Positions 35,409 through 45,960 of a stretch of DNA of 64,000 nt are shown here, in pieces. Where the stretch lies: assembly GCA_032988165.1 (NCBI GenBank), contig JANTQF010000108.1, positions 1-64,000 on the forward strand, given 5' to 3'. This stretch comes from Emmonsiellopsis sp. PD_33. Its lineage: Eukaryota > Ascomycota > Eurotiomycetes > Onygenales > Ajellomycetaceae. Below the pieces are notes generated by a model. That model was given only the letters and a program-made list of their open reading frames with translations, was not told where the DNA came from and ran no database searches. Position 1 is the first letter of the stretch. Each line of letters starts with the position of its first letter. The translations under genes were made by a program, and so were the position numbers.

Positions 35409-35990
35409 GGAGCAATCCACCCGGACAATATTACGCCCTCCCATTCATGAGGTTCTATATTCCGGACACGACATACCGTTAGCCCAGGTTATTGCGATTT
35501 AGGTTGATTTGGATGGAGGAATGGAAATTTGCTACTTTTTTGTGTTCTTGTTGCAATTAATTACGGCTTAGGCATCTTAGACAATGGAATGGTTTACTCA
35601 CTCAGCATACTACATATACCCATGCACGATATGTCCCTCGGAAATAGTCCAGCATATAGTTTGATAAAGCAGTACCGAGTGTAGTGAGTTATAGAAGATA
35701 TTGTGCTCTCCCTTGTCTTGCATTTAATATTCCTGCAAAAAAGAGTGTCAGAGAGGTTGACCAAAAGGGGTATTGACATCTAGTAACATAAAACCACTCA
35801 GCAGCAAATATGTTTTAAAAAAGCCCATATACAGTCCCAAAATACATGAACTCCGCTCAAAAAGTGAAGAAGACAAAACGCTGGGTATCATTGATCCAAA
35901 ACGCCAATATCAAGCAACCCATCAAAAACCATTCACACATATTCCAATAAAAGCCCATTGCATCGTCTATGACACCTCTCCTGACACTCT
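35409..35990. other. intergenic, nothing recognisable
   Basis: 3' flanks of the Gag-like gene (+) and the membrane-protein gene (-). AT-rich with only short ORFs. Confidence 0.6.
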
Positions 35991-36832
35991 TCATGGAGAC
36001 CGCCTGTAAGAACCCCACCCCCTTTGATGCGAACTCGCCGGTCTCTCCACTCCAACAACCCCATATTCCACCTGGTTCATATCCTGACTATGTCTCTGCC
36101 GCTCCGGCGGTGCATAGATAGGTGGTGTTTGGTATCCATCTACCGACAACGTGTTTGCAAGTTGTTTCCGCTTGCGGCGGCGGACGTAGGCGCCAGTGAT
36201 TCTACAGGGGGGGTTAGTAGGACGGGGAATGAGGAGGGGTTTCCGGCTTCAGGGGGAAATGGATGGGATGGGAGGATAAAATCGGATAGAGGAACTTACG
36301 CAGCGATAGCCAACAGTCCAACAAATAGGCCGATTAAGCCGAAGAGGCTTTTATCCTGACATTTGCCCTTGCATCTATTTGGAGAAGGCGTTAGTACATG
36401 TGCGAAGAATGGGAGGCTCTAGAAGGAACGCCGTGCCTGGGGCGAGTATGCTATGGAAGGCGTTGAAAATATATTGAATTATGTCAAAAGAAACCTCACC
36501 TGTCCGCTGCAATCGTCGGGCGGGGCGTCTCCCATGGATAGTCGAAAACATATGTTGGTGTCGGATCGATTTCCATACTGGCACGTTAAATTAACGTGTG
36601 TCTTCGAAATAGGGGAATCGTCTGTGTGTTCCAGCGATTGATAAATTGGTAGGTGGGACGAGACATCTTCTACACCAGGCGGGATGTCTATGTATATAGC
36701 CCCGCCCCCGAGCAGTTCGTGTACGGCATCGCCATCGGAAAGAATCACGCCTTCGGAAAATGCAGAGCCTCGGGAGCCCGTATTGCATCCGGTAACCCGT
36801 GTCGTGAGACGTTGATGCGTTCGGGTGCACAA
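35991..36832 (-). CDS. single-pass membrane protein, 3' exons only; 5' end unresolved
   Basis: I do not recognise the family. Three exons in gene order join cleanly: an exon ending at 36500 (open up to about 36850), then 36367-36300, then 36201-35991. The first encodes a soluble, probably extracellular part with N-glycosylation sites (HVNLTCQYGNRSDTN) ending DDCSGQ. The second encodes GKCQDKSLFGLIG and a transmembrane helix (LIGLFVGLLAIAA). The third encodes a very basic stop-transfer (YVRRRKRKQ) and a cytoplasmic tail ending SYRRSP. Donors GTGAGG and GTAAGT and both acceptors fit. There is no ATG at the start of the open frame, so at least one upstream exon carrying a signal peptide is missing from the model, probably within 36850-37500. 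Topology is like fungal type I wall-sensor or receptor proteins (inference). Confidence 0.6.
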
Positions 36833-37506
36833 CTTAAATATTTAACCTTGGGCGATGATGGAAGGCCTGAGGCTGATAAGAGTTGGGCGAAGCCATGAAA
36901 CGCAAGATCTTTTACGAGGATGTTGCGGAATACGAGCCTACGCTGGGGTACGCGAGCCACAGCCAGGGGTTGGAATTTGATTTAGACCGTGTCTTTAGGC
37001 TTTTTAGGAATGTCGATGGGTGATTGAAGCCAATAATGAGTGGTCTAAAGAGTGGATTTATGATGTGAAGCCCTCCAATGTTATTTGACTGCTTCGACAC
37101 GCTGTGGGGAGGAAGGTAAACGGCGGGGCATAGTTATTGAACCAGAGAAGAGTTGTGCTTGCGGGGAAACAAGTCAGGCTGAACGACCTTCGGTTCCAGG
37201 TCGAAACGGGTCAATTTTAAGCTAATACTATATTCCATTTATGATGGTCAAACTCTCCACCTTATAAACGAAAAGCCGTCATAGATAACTAGAGTCAGAG
37301 CCAATTTTATGTATATGCATCTTCGTGTCTCAGCAGTATGTTAACGAATGTAAATATCAGGAAAATCAGAGTTCAAAAGTTCATCAAGTTGTATCTCGTA
37401 AATAGCAATGCCACCCATCGTATAGATCATTCTGGTTTCTGCGCATACGCAATATGACTAAGGTATACAGTCAGCATTGAATATAAAAGAGGCAGGGAAG
37501 ATCCTA
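36833..37506. other. intergenic; likely holds the missing 5' exon of the preceding gene
   Basis: Lies between two minus-strand genes. It should contain the promoter and first exon of the membrane-protein gene ending at 35991, but I could not choose a start codon with a convincing signal peptide. Confidence 0.4.
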
Positions 37507-39042
37507 CTAGATAAAATAGGAATGGACCTTGCGATCGGGCAGATCTGCGCGAGCCTTCGTCAACAGAGCCTGAATCTCTTCGGGAGACCAGCCAATCTTC
37601 GTCAGCGGAGCAATGGCAATTCCTTCGATGCCCTCAAGATGCTGGAGTAGGGAGAGCGCCCCGATTTTCTTCAAGTTCGGATCTTTGGGCCAAGTCCCAA
37701 GGGGAACTTTAATCGCCTATATATAAAGATTGTGGTTTTAGCTGGGAGCCAAGAAAGATATGGAATTGAGAAATGGTCCAAAATATCCCCATACCTTCGT
37801 GGTAATGTTGGTGAATCCAGCAGCCTCCAACCAGCTCTTATACTCCGCTCCTGGATTACAGTTGATCCCCATGTCCACAAAAACTTGCTTCACCGTATCC
37901 TGGAGTTTCAAGATGTTTGTGTCCTTGACGGAACCATCATCACTTGAAATTTGGCCGTCCCAATCCTGGAACTCAACCCATCCTCCAGGTTTGGTGCAGC
38001 TAATATATTGAATCAGCCACTTGATGATGTGGCAAAGAAATGGGGACAGGTTAACTACTTACTTGAAGGCCTGACGCATCAATCTTGGCCAATCCCTAAT
38101 CGCACCGACAAGGAAACGGCCATGGATATAGTCAAAGGGTTTTGATTCGTATGCCCACTCATCCTCTACGTCGTCGACAACGAATTTGAGGTTAGAGGGC
38201 ACGCTGATTATACTTAGTCATCCCGGAGTTGCAGATAATAGATTTTATAACCTTTCAATAGAAACTTACAGCGAGGGTTGAGTTGGGCTCAAGTCATTCC
38301 CAATAACCTATCGGGATAGAAAAATCAGTTTACCTCACCTAATATGGCTAGAATCAGTGTACATTTACCTACCTCGGCAGTGGGGTGTTGGTCCGCTAAA
38401 TCGAACGAAGTTGTTAGTTTGCTATTGCTTTAGCACATAGTCTGTTGAGCCCTACCAAAATCAATTGCCCACTAGACAAGGACTTTATTAGCTTGGAAAT
38501 TGAAGGATAGCAGGCATTGAGACATATAATAACTCACCACCCCAGTTCCAGTACACAAATCCAAGGCACGCTGCGGATTTCCCTTCAGCGGTGCAAGGTA
38601 GAGCTTGTCGCCCTGGACCTTGTTAATCAAGGCATGGTGAATGTCCAATCTATCCGCTTCTTGCTCGTCATTTGGCAGCATGTATCCTGCAATCATGATT
38701 AGATTCCTGCATGTCAGCCTTGAAAACTAGAGATACTGTTCGATTATACGTACGTCCCTCGCGGTATGCGTGATATCTGCGTCCGTGGAGGGTGGGATAG
38801 TCCACCACGCTGGAAGTCACGGAGGTTGAGTATTGGGACCTAATAAAGGTCAGAAAAGTTCATCATCCCAAAAATAGAACTGGAGAAGCGGACAGTTCGT
38901 CACCATAAGCGGTATCGGTTATGATCTGGATATTCGCAAGTTAATAGGCATTCCCAATGTCCTGGGGATTATCAATGCCGCAACATACCTCGTCATCGAT
39001 CTCAAGGGGATCGAGGCTCTTTTCGTTGTTATTGGACGCCAT
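37507..39042 (-). CDS. LaeA-like class I SAM-dependent methyltransferase
   Basis: Member of the LaeA/UMTA-like methyltransferase family, which uses S-adenosylmethionine; LaeA itself is a nuclear regulator of secondary metabolism, but most paralogues have unknown substrates. Ten exons in gene order: 39042-38989, 38925-38894, 38839-38754, 38686-38538, 38471-38456, 38395-38373, 38307-38270, 38203-38063, 37999-37795 and 37716-37507, giving 317 aa. Seen: DTAYGDEL, then SSVVDYPTLHGRRYHAYREG, LPNDEQEADRLDIHH, SAM motif I in ALDLCTGTGVWAIDFADQ (about 98-112), VIGNDLSPTQP (motif II), DEWAYESKPFDYIHGRF and CTKPGGWVEFQDWDG. Exons 5 and 6 are only 16 and 23 nt. One donor, at the end of exon 2, is a weak GTCCGC, but it alone restores the family sequence. 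It is a paralogue, not clearly LaeA itself. Confidence 0.88.
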
Positions 39043-39995
39043 GGTTTAGGTGATGTGTTTACTCCCGCGAAGGCCTTTCCGGGATGAAATGGAGCGAAGA
39101 GGCGGAGAATCCAACATGATGGAAGGCGAAGAGGTCTTCCCCTCCAACTCAGCGCCGATCAAACGATGCGCGGGCTTGTGGGTTACCAGGATATCCTCCC
39201 GCTGGAGGAGTGAGAGAGCTAGTCTCGTCTCCACGCATACTATCCGGTTTAGCACCGAAGCAAATCTGCTTTTTGTTAGGAAGAGCCCTGTTTAACTCCA
39301 GGCAATTCCGCGTCTCCCTGCAACCAAATCCAGCCACGAATCATCATGATCCCTTCCAAGTTTTTGTCTCCACATGCGTCAGCTGTGCAACACCCAGAAG
39401 TTAGAAGTTAGAAGCCAAAAGCTGAAGAAACAGGCAGAATAATGCAAGATCGTGGAGTTTTGATGCCAAGACCAATGCGCCAAGAAAACCAATTCCTTGG
39501 CGTCGCCCAATGAGGAATCTAGCCCTAGCTTCAATGTCAAGTCTCAACAACCATCCAGCCTCGTCGTGGAAAGACGGCCATGTTGATGAACTCTGCTGGA
39601 TATTGGAATCGCCAAACACGGAAATCGTTTTAGGATGTGCCCATTGAGAGGCCAACGAAGCGTTTGCAACATAAAATCAACCAGTCGAATCAAATCTATC
39701 CAAGCAAATGAAACGAGGCTGTGATGGAGGTCGGCCTCGGAGGGTTGGCGAGTTCAGCCTCCCAAGGCACACTAGGTAGCCTGATATGTGCCCCGGCTCC
39801 TCTGCCTGAAGGAGTTCCGCTGTGCTGTTGGGAATATCGCTACGATATCACTCTCTTGTCGATGTTTCCTCCATCCCAAGTACTTACAAAGATCGCGATT
39901 TCCGCTCCGTGTTGGAACCGACATACCCAGATCAAAAGAGGCACGATTCCACCTGTCATTCCGCTCTTCTAGCCGTGAATTATTCCTTCATCGAA
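39043..39995. other. intergenic, divergent promoters
   Basis: Separates the minus-strand methyltransferase from the plus-strand F-box/ankyrin gene. Only short ORFs occur on both strands. The ankyrin frame is open upstream to 39822 but without family signal before 39996. Confidence 0.55.
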
Positions 39996-41612
39996 ATGGG
40001 CTTTTCAGATCTGCCAGGCGACGTGCTACTATGCATAGCAGATCAATTCGACCACTACCAAGACATCAACTCCCTCGCTGGTTCCTATCGGTTTGCCTAC
40101 AGAACTCTCAATCCCTACCTTTACCGCCGGGCAAAGAATTTCATCGTGTTCCTGTCGTCACATGACGGAAGGGATGCCACTCTTCGAAGGGCTTTGGTGG
40201 AAGGCATTACCGCCCATGGCAGGACTGTCGCCCAGGGGCAAACCCCGCTACTGCTCGCGATTCAACAGAGACATGCGTCAACGGTCAAGATCCTGCTCCA
40301 AGCTGATGGGATTGATGTCCATGCTAAGGATTCGCTGAATGGTTGGGACGCCCTGGTATGGGCAGTGAATATCGGCCGTGTCGATATACTTACCACCCTT
40401 CTGGGGGCTACAACTTATGATGGGGATGCGCTTGGTGGTGCGCTGGTGCATGCGGCTAGTGTTGGCTTTAAGGAAGGGTTTGACATACTCTACAAGCGCA
40501 AAGACATCGACCTCAATATGCGGAACACTGACGGAAACACGGCTCTGATATGCTCTATGGCCCTCGACTGCTGTATGGATATTGCAAAGGTCCTCATTCG
40601 AGATGAAAAAGTCAACCTGAACTGCGAGGCTACATCCGATAAAGAGACACCATTGTCGTATTTCGCATCAAAAGGAAACACGGAGATGGTCGAGTATCTA
40701 CTACTGTTCAGGGACCGAATCGATATTTTTCATGTGGATGTTTTCCATCGAACTGCGCTCCACAAGGCAGTCGAACGCAAATCCGTACCTACCTGCAAGC
40801 TATTACTCGAAGCCTGCCCTGACCTCATCAATATCGCGGATCAAGTGGGACGCACACCCTTGACCATTGCCCTTCAACACGAACATTGGCTATACTGCCA
40901 CGGATGGACAAACTGCGGTGCGCTCGTTAACGCTCTCGTAGACCACGGTAAAATTGACTGGGAACACAAGGACTTAGAGGGACGAACCGTACTTTTGCAT
41001 GCAGCATCAGCCAATATTACTGTAACATCATCCGACACTTTTATATTCAAACGCTTATTGAAACTAGCTGGGGACAAGCACCTATCTGATCGAGATTATA
41101 GCGGCAACACGTCTCTCTTACGGGCGGCCAGGGCGGGCAATCACCGTATCGCTCAACTCCTGGTCCAAACCAAAGCGGTTGATCCAGAACAGAAGAACAA
41201 TGCTGGCGAAACCGCGCTGATGATTGCCGCAGGATCGGAGTGCAAGCAAACGGTTAGAGTTCTCCTCGCAACGAAGAAGATCAACATCAACGCTCATGAC
41301 AACGCGGGCTTCACGCCGCTAATACATGCAGTGAGACGCTTTCGGGTAGAAACTGTCGGGTTGTTGTTGGAGGTACCAGGCATTGACGTCAATCAGCGCG
41401 ACACTCTCGGCTGGACGCCGCTCATTTGGACACAGTCGAAGGAGTGCATGGATCACAGAGACAGAGACCGAAGAAAGAAGGTTGCCAAAATGCTCATTTC
41501 CCATGGGGCTGTTAAGGAGAAAAAGTTTTTTGGGCTCAAGGGGGCTTGGCGCTGGCCGGAAAACCTTTATACACCCAATAATTCCAGGCGGGATTTGAGG
41601 GAGCGCATATAA
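39996..41612 (+). CDS. F-box-like / ankyrin-repeat protein
   Basis: Single-exon gene, 538 aa. Residues 2-45 (GFSDLPGDVLLCIADQF, then NSLAGSYRFAYRTLNPYLY) look like a fungal F-box, which recruits Skp1 in SCF ubiquitin ligases. From about residue 70 to 510 it carries a run of ankyrin repeats, seen as recurring TPL...A, LL and G-x-T-x-L-x-x-A patterns (for example GQTPLLLAIQQRHASTVKIL, GNTALICSMALD, GETALMIAAGSE, GFTPLIHAVRR). The C-terminus is basic. It is therefore probably a substrate adaptor or protein-binding scaffold; such proteins expand greatly in filamentous fungi and their targets are unknown. The ATG at 39996 was chosen because the F-box begins right there; an in-frame upstream ATG at 39822 would add 58 residues without recognisable structure. 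Confidence 0.85.
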   Translation: MGFSDLPGDVLLCIADQFDHYQDINSLAGSYRFAYRTLNPYLYRRAKNFIVFLSSHDGRDATLRRALVEGITAHGRTVAQGQTPLLLAIQQRHASTVKILLQADGIDVHAKDSLNGWDALVWAVNIGRVDILTTLLGATTYDGDALGGALVHAASVGFKEGFDILYKRKDIDLNMRNTDGNTALICSMALDCCMDIAKVLIRDEKVNLNCEATSDKETPLSYFASKGNTEMVEYLLLFRDRIDIFHVDVFHRTALHKAVERKSVPTCKLLLEACPDLINIADQVGRTPLTIALQHEHWLYCHGWTNCGALVNALVDHGKIDWEHKDLEGRTVLLHAASANITVTSSDTFIFKRLLKLAGDKHLSDRDYSGNTSLLRAARAGNHRIAQLLVQTKAVDPEQKNNAGETALMIAAGSECKQTVRVLLATKKININAHDNAGFTPLIHAVRRFRVETVGLLLEVPGIDVNQRDTLGWTPLIWTQSKECMDHRDRDRRKKVAKMLISHGAVKEKKFFGLKGAWRWPENLYTPNNSRRDLRERI

Positions 41613-42026
41613 AGGGGACATGCTTGTGTTTATGATTGGCTCCAATTCTTTCATACGGATAAAGTATACGCTGAATACCTACATCTATTACATCTTCATA
41701 CATACATAGCTTCATCCTCCCTCTCGTACACAATTAAATAGAGGTCTACCACATGGAAATAAAGTACACTTATATTCAACCCTCCCCTCATCTCATCACA
41801 GAGCAGCCTCAGTCCACTCACCCTACCCACCCTGAAACGAAACCAACCAACAAACTGCCACATTAAATAAAACGTCCAAAATATAACACTTATCGCCGCT
41901 GGCCTCTAAGGATTAATTAATCCATTCTGATCTACATAGTTGGATTCTCATAAATGTACACCCACTCACCCCCCACACTATCAGATCCTTATATGGCACA
42001 AGCCACATGCACTTGCTTTACTGTGG

Positions 42027-42300
42027 TAGGGATGGTAGGGATGGTGGGTAGTAATAGGTAGGAATAGAGAGAAGTAGAGGTGATAGGGGGTAGGTAATAG
42101 GGGTAATAGGGGAAATAGCTGGTAATAAGTGGTAATAATAAGGGGTAGGAGGCAGTAGGGGGAGACGGGGGTGAGTGGTGTAAGCTGGGAGGCACCTTAT
42201 TACCCTTTATTACCCCTATTACCCGCTACTATCACCTATTACCCTTACCACCTCCTTCCCCCTCCACCCTCTACTAGCCTTTATTACTTCTATCATCCCA
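42027..42300. repeat. imperfect inverted low-complexity repeat
   Basis: The left arm (42027-42165) is built of purine-rich GGTAGGGAT, GGTAATAGGGG and AATAAGGGG units. The right arm (42199-42300) is built of TATTACCCC, ATTACCCTT and CTTATTAC units. A 15-base core, ATTACCCCTATTACC on the right, is the exact reverse complement of sequence within 42091-42112. Confidence 0.7.
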
Positions 42301-42900
42301 TCAATCTCATTAATTCCATCCCTCCATCCATCCATCCAGTCCTATGTACTAACCAAGTTAGTTATCTATCCATTCCTAGCACCAGCACATTCCTGTTCCC
42401 ATGCAGATTAAGGAAGGTTACAGATCTATGAATTAATGGGGTTTCTCCTTCTCTCGGCCCCCCTCCCCCTTTTTTTTTTTTCTCGGCATGTAAACCTCCC
42501 CTAAGAACTGTCCAGCCATCAGATCTACCATCAAATCCACAACGAGAAAACCCACAAGGCAAGGTGCCCGCAACGGCACTGCGATGGGTTAACTAGTTAT
42601 AAGGGGTAGATAGGTGAGTAGTAACAAACATGGTCTAGGGAATATGTAGTTAGTTATATATACCCAACTTCATCTTCATCTTTTGTTTGTTTGTAACTAG
42701 TTAGTTAGTTAACTCATCATTTGTTTAAACTACCTAGTTAACTAATAAAGTGAACTGAATCGTTCAACTGCCTGCCTGGCTGTGATGCCCTCCCTCCTAA
42801 GCCTCACATTACATACAATAACTAGATAAGGAAAAAAAGGAAAATTCCCTTGCATTCATTCGTTCATACCATACATAAAAACCATAACCCATAAAAAACC

Positions 42901-42920
42901 CCATCCATCCATCCATCCAT
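42901..42920. repeat. (ATCC)n microsatellite
   Basis: Five tandem ATCC units just downstream of the formate dehydrogenase stop. Confidence 0.9.
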
Positions 42921-42964
42921 CATAAAAGAAAAAAGCGCCCCTCCCCCCCAATCCACTTAAACCC

Positions 42965-44418
42965 CTACTTCCTCTGCCCATACGCCTTCGTCGCATAATC
43001 CCCCCCATGCACAATCAAATCCTCCGGTCTATAATCATGCTTCCCGCTAAAGTACGACTCAAGAATCGCCTTTGTGCCAGCCGCATAGCGCGCCTGGGCA
43101 TCGATCGAGGAGCCGGACATGTGGGGTACCATGGCGTTGCCGCCGCCCCAGGGGCCCTGGACGTAGCGGAGTGGGTGGTCCTTGGGCGCGGGCTGGGGGA
43201 ACCAGACGTCGCCGCCGTAGCCGCGTAGGTGTCCGGATTTGACGGCGTCGGCGACGTCTTCTTTGACGACGATGGCGCCGCGGGCGGTGTTGATGAGCCA
43301 GGAGCCTGGGGGTGGGTGGTTAGTGGGGGGGTTGTGGGTTGGGATTAAGTTGGGGGGGTGCAGGGGGGCGTACCCTTTTTCATCTTCGAGATGAGGTCCT
43401 TGTTAAACAGACCGCGCGTCTTCTCGTGCAAGGGGCAGTTGATAGTGACGACATCACACTGCGCCAGCATCTCCTCCAGATCCAGCACGCGACGGCAGCC
43501 AATCTCCTTCTCGGCCTCGGGGCTCAGGGGCTGGTAATCATAGTACAGCAGCTCCTTGCAGTCGAAGGGCTTGAGACGGCGCAGGACACGCTCGCCAATG
43601 CGGCCGACAGCAACGGTGCCGACGACCTTGTTCTCGAGATCGTATTCGTTCTTCGCGACGGCGGCGACGTCCCAGTCTCCGCTGGCCACCTGCTCGTGGG
43701 CGGGGACGAAGTTGCGCACGAGAACGAGGATGGTCATGACGACGTGCTCGGCGACGGAGACTACGTTGCAGCCTGTCACTTCGGCGACGGTGATGCCTCC
43801 ATTGGTCTTGTTGGCGGCGTTCAGGTCGACGTGGTCAGAGCCTACGCCGGCGGTGATTGCGATTTTGAGGTTCTTGGCTTTGGCGAGGCGTTCGGCGGTG
43901 AGGTAGCCGGGGTGGAAGCTGGGAGAGGTTAGGGAAGGGCCCCTTTATCTGGTGTGTTATGTTCTAGCTTACGGGGTTGTGATGATAACCTCAGCGTCGA
44001 CGAGTTCCTGATCAAACTTGGAGTTCTCGCCCTCCTTATCAGAGGTAGTGACCAAGGTGTGTCCGCGCTCCTCGAGCCACGATCTCAAACCGAGCTCGTT
44101 CTCGGTGGTTCCAAGCAGACCAGGCTGCTGCTTCGCGTGCTCACCACCCTATAGTCAAACCATTAGCATCCCAAGCCTCGAATGCAGGCAGAAGGAACGG
44201 GGTAAACTTACATCGTACAGAACTAGCAGAACTTTACCCTGAAGTTTGGGGGTGGCTGTTAGTGTTCTAACTCCAGTGAACGGCAGACGAGACTTTTGCC
44301 AGCCAAGAGAGGCTTGGGATGAAGGGATGGTGGAGGGACGAGGAATGGCTCGACCGGCCAGCAGGGAGGCAGAGGCTGGTCGAGAGAGATGACGGGTGAG
44401 GGAGCGAAACAATACCAT
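42965..44418 (-). CDS. aciA: NAD-dependent formate dehydrogenase, mitochondrial form
   Basis: Oxidises formate to CO2 with reduction of NAD+; homologue of Aspergillus AciA. Exons in gene order: 44418-44212, 44148-43973, 43918-43374 and 43305-42965, giving 422 aa. Seen: a presequence of about 50 residues rich in Arg/Ser with no acids before VRTLTATPKLQGK; TPFHPGYLTAERL; TAGVGSDHVDL; the NAD-binding segment VVGTVAVGRIGERVL; INCPLHEKTRGLFN; INTARGAIV with the active-site Arg; and QPAPKDHPLR, then VPHMSGSSIDAQARYAAG with the active-site His. The C-terminus ends with YGQRK. Length matches other fungal forms that carry a presequence. The family is often acetate- or formate-induced, but no regulatory site was identified here. 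A likely intron lies in its 5' UTR (44475-44581). Confidence 0.95.
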
Positions 44419-44474
44419 TGTGGGGGATAACTGAGAAACAAGCGGCCGGGGATGGACAAGAGACGAGAGGGGAG

Positions 44475-44581
44475 CTGTGCAGAGGGGAGATGTCAGTCAA
44501 TTGGTGGTGGAGTGAGGTGAGTGAGGTGAGGTTGAAGTTGAAGTTGACGTTGGGGGTGTTGATGTCAGAAGGTTTGCTTAC
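44475..44581 (-). other. probable 5' UTR intron of formate dehydrogenase
   Basis: On the minus strand a GTAAGC donor follows CTGCTCAG at 44581, with GACTGAC branch-like sequence, a CT-rich tract and an acceptor CACAG ending at 44475. The intron would end about 56 bases before the ATG at 44418. A second possible acceptor (TCTCAG) ends at 44431. Confidence 0.45.
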
Positions 44582-45777
44582 CTGAGCAGAGCCGCAGATA
44601 TATTGCCTCGAGCGAATAGGGGTATCTAGCAAATATAGAACAGCAATTTATAAAAAGCCTGAGCTACGTTTGACCACAAGAGAAAAGAAGCGGGCGTGTT
44701 CCCGGTTTATATAGCCATCGCCAACCCCGTCCCACCCACCCACCACCGTCCTCATGTTCCTTGGATGGCCTCCTCTCCTCATCGCTGGTGCAACAGCGGG
44801 ACCGCACAGCGGCGAGGAGTTGCCGAACAGCCTGCCTCTGCCCAGCCGGACAGTGGGCAGTGGACAGCCATCCAGCAGTGTCTGCCGCCAGCGATTGGGC
44901 GGTTGGGATCCCATTGTTCCGAAGCATGGATGGTGGGCGAGATTGGGATGGAATCCCTCGATGCGGGGTTGGAGAGGAGAAGCTGGCGAAGGAGGGGAAG
45001 GGGTTCGTCCATCTGGATAGTCAATTGAGTGGCAGACACACCCGGGATGGCTGGATGAGGGCGTTGGCCGCGCCATCCATGGCCGTAGCCAATCTAGCCT
45101 GCAAGGGTGAAAGACATCCAAAGCTACTCTCTCTATACAAACCTCTAGGTATTGCGGTGGTTGATCAACTCCCTGCGCTGGGCTGACCTGGTTCCCCGCT
45201 CTCCCCGCCACGGCCGCCTGCACGTCTATTGCCGGGATTGCACTACATCGACAAGGGCTTGTTACAACAGCTATGCCAAGGAGTCAAATGTAATTCATTT
45301 GTTAATCTGTTCCACCGTCTGGTGTGAATAAACTGGCGGCGACAAGGGAGAAGGAGACGGTCACGTGATGCAGCTCGTGAGGGGGAGCTGATGACATAAT
45401 GAGGGGAATGAGGGGAGCTTTTTGTCGTCTTCCCTTCCCTAGATACTAGTATTACTGAATAGAATAGGGAGCTGGATATCTTCACAATCTGCTTTAATTA
45501 TAAATGATGCCTTAATCCTCTGTTCCGCTCATCAAGCTACACTCTTGTCTTTTATATAGAAATATCCCCCTTCCCATCTCCCACACCTAATTATCTAGCC
45601 TACAACATACATTTATCAACTACAACTTACTCCAACTCCCTGCCCACTTCTCCCATCCCCCATCCACGGATAGCAGCTCTCCCAGCTCCACTCCGGTGAC
45701 GCGATGCGGGCCGGACGGACCAAGCTTTGTCGGAAGGCACGGTGATGATGTCGGCAGTGCTTCCGAAAGGAAGAGAA

Positions 45778-45960
45778 TTTTTTTTTTTTTCATCATCTCC
45801 AACTCCAACTCCTACGAAGTGAGGAGAGGGGGAAGAGGAGAGGAGGGTTTGTTATGACTCCATTTTTTTTTTTTTTAAATCTGTTGGGTATCAGTTGGGA
45901 TACTTTGCTAAAATATTTCCTCCTTTTTTTCTTTGGTTTTTTTTTTTTTTTTTTTTTTTT
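45778..45960. repeat. three poly(T) tracts
   Basis: T runs at 45778-45790 (13), 45863-45876 (14) and 45937-45960 (24), all on the plus strand within 185 bases. Confidence 0.9.

Larger units (their letters stand above)
41613..42964. other. intergenic between convergent genes, low complexity
   Basis: Shared 3' flank of the ankyrin gene (+) and formate dehydrogenase (-). It holds a GGTAATA/TATTACC low-complexity inverted repeat, short TTAGT and ATCC repeats and many AT-rich bases. No gene seen. Confidence 0.7.

Noticed and set aside
3561..39042. Secondary-metabolite cluster (PDR pump, LaeA-like methyltransferase, PLP enzyme)
   Set aside because: No PKS, NRPS, terpene cyclase, DMAT synthase or pathway transcription factor is present, and the genes are separated by housekeeping genes.
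43339..43932. 197-aa plus-strand ORF inside formate dehydrogenase
   Set aside because: It is the antisense shadow of the conserved FDH third exon, which carries the NAD-binding motif.
44648..45223. 191-aa (-) and 141-aa (+) overlapping ORFs upstream of formate dehydrogenase
   Set aside because: They overlap antisense in a GC-rich promoter region, have composition-driven sequence, and no recognisable domain.
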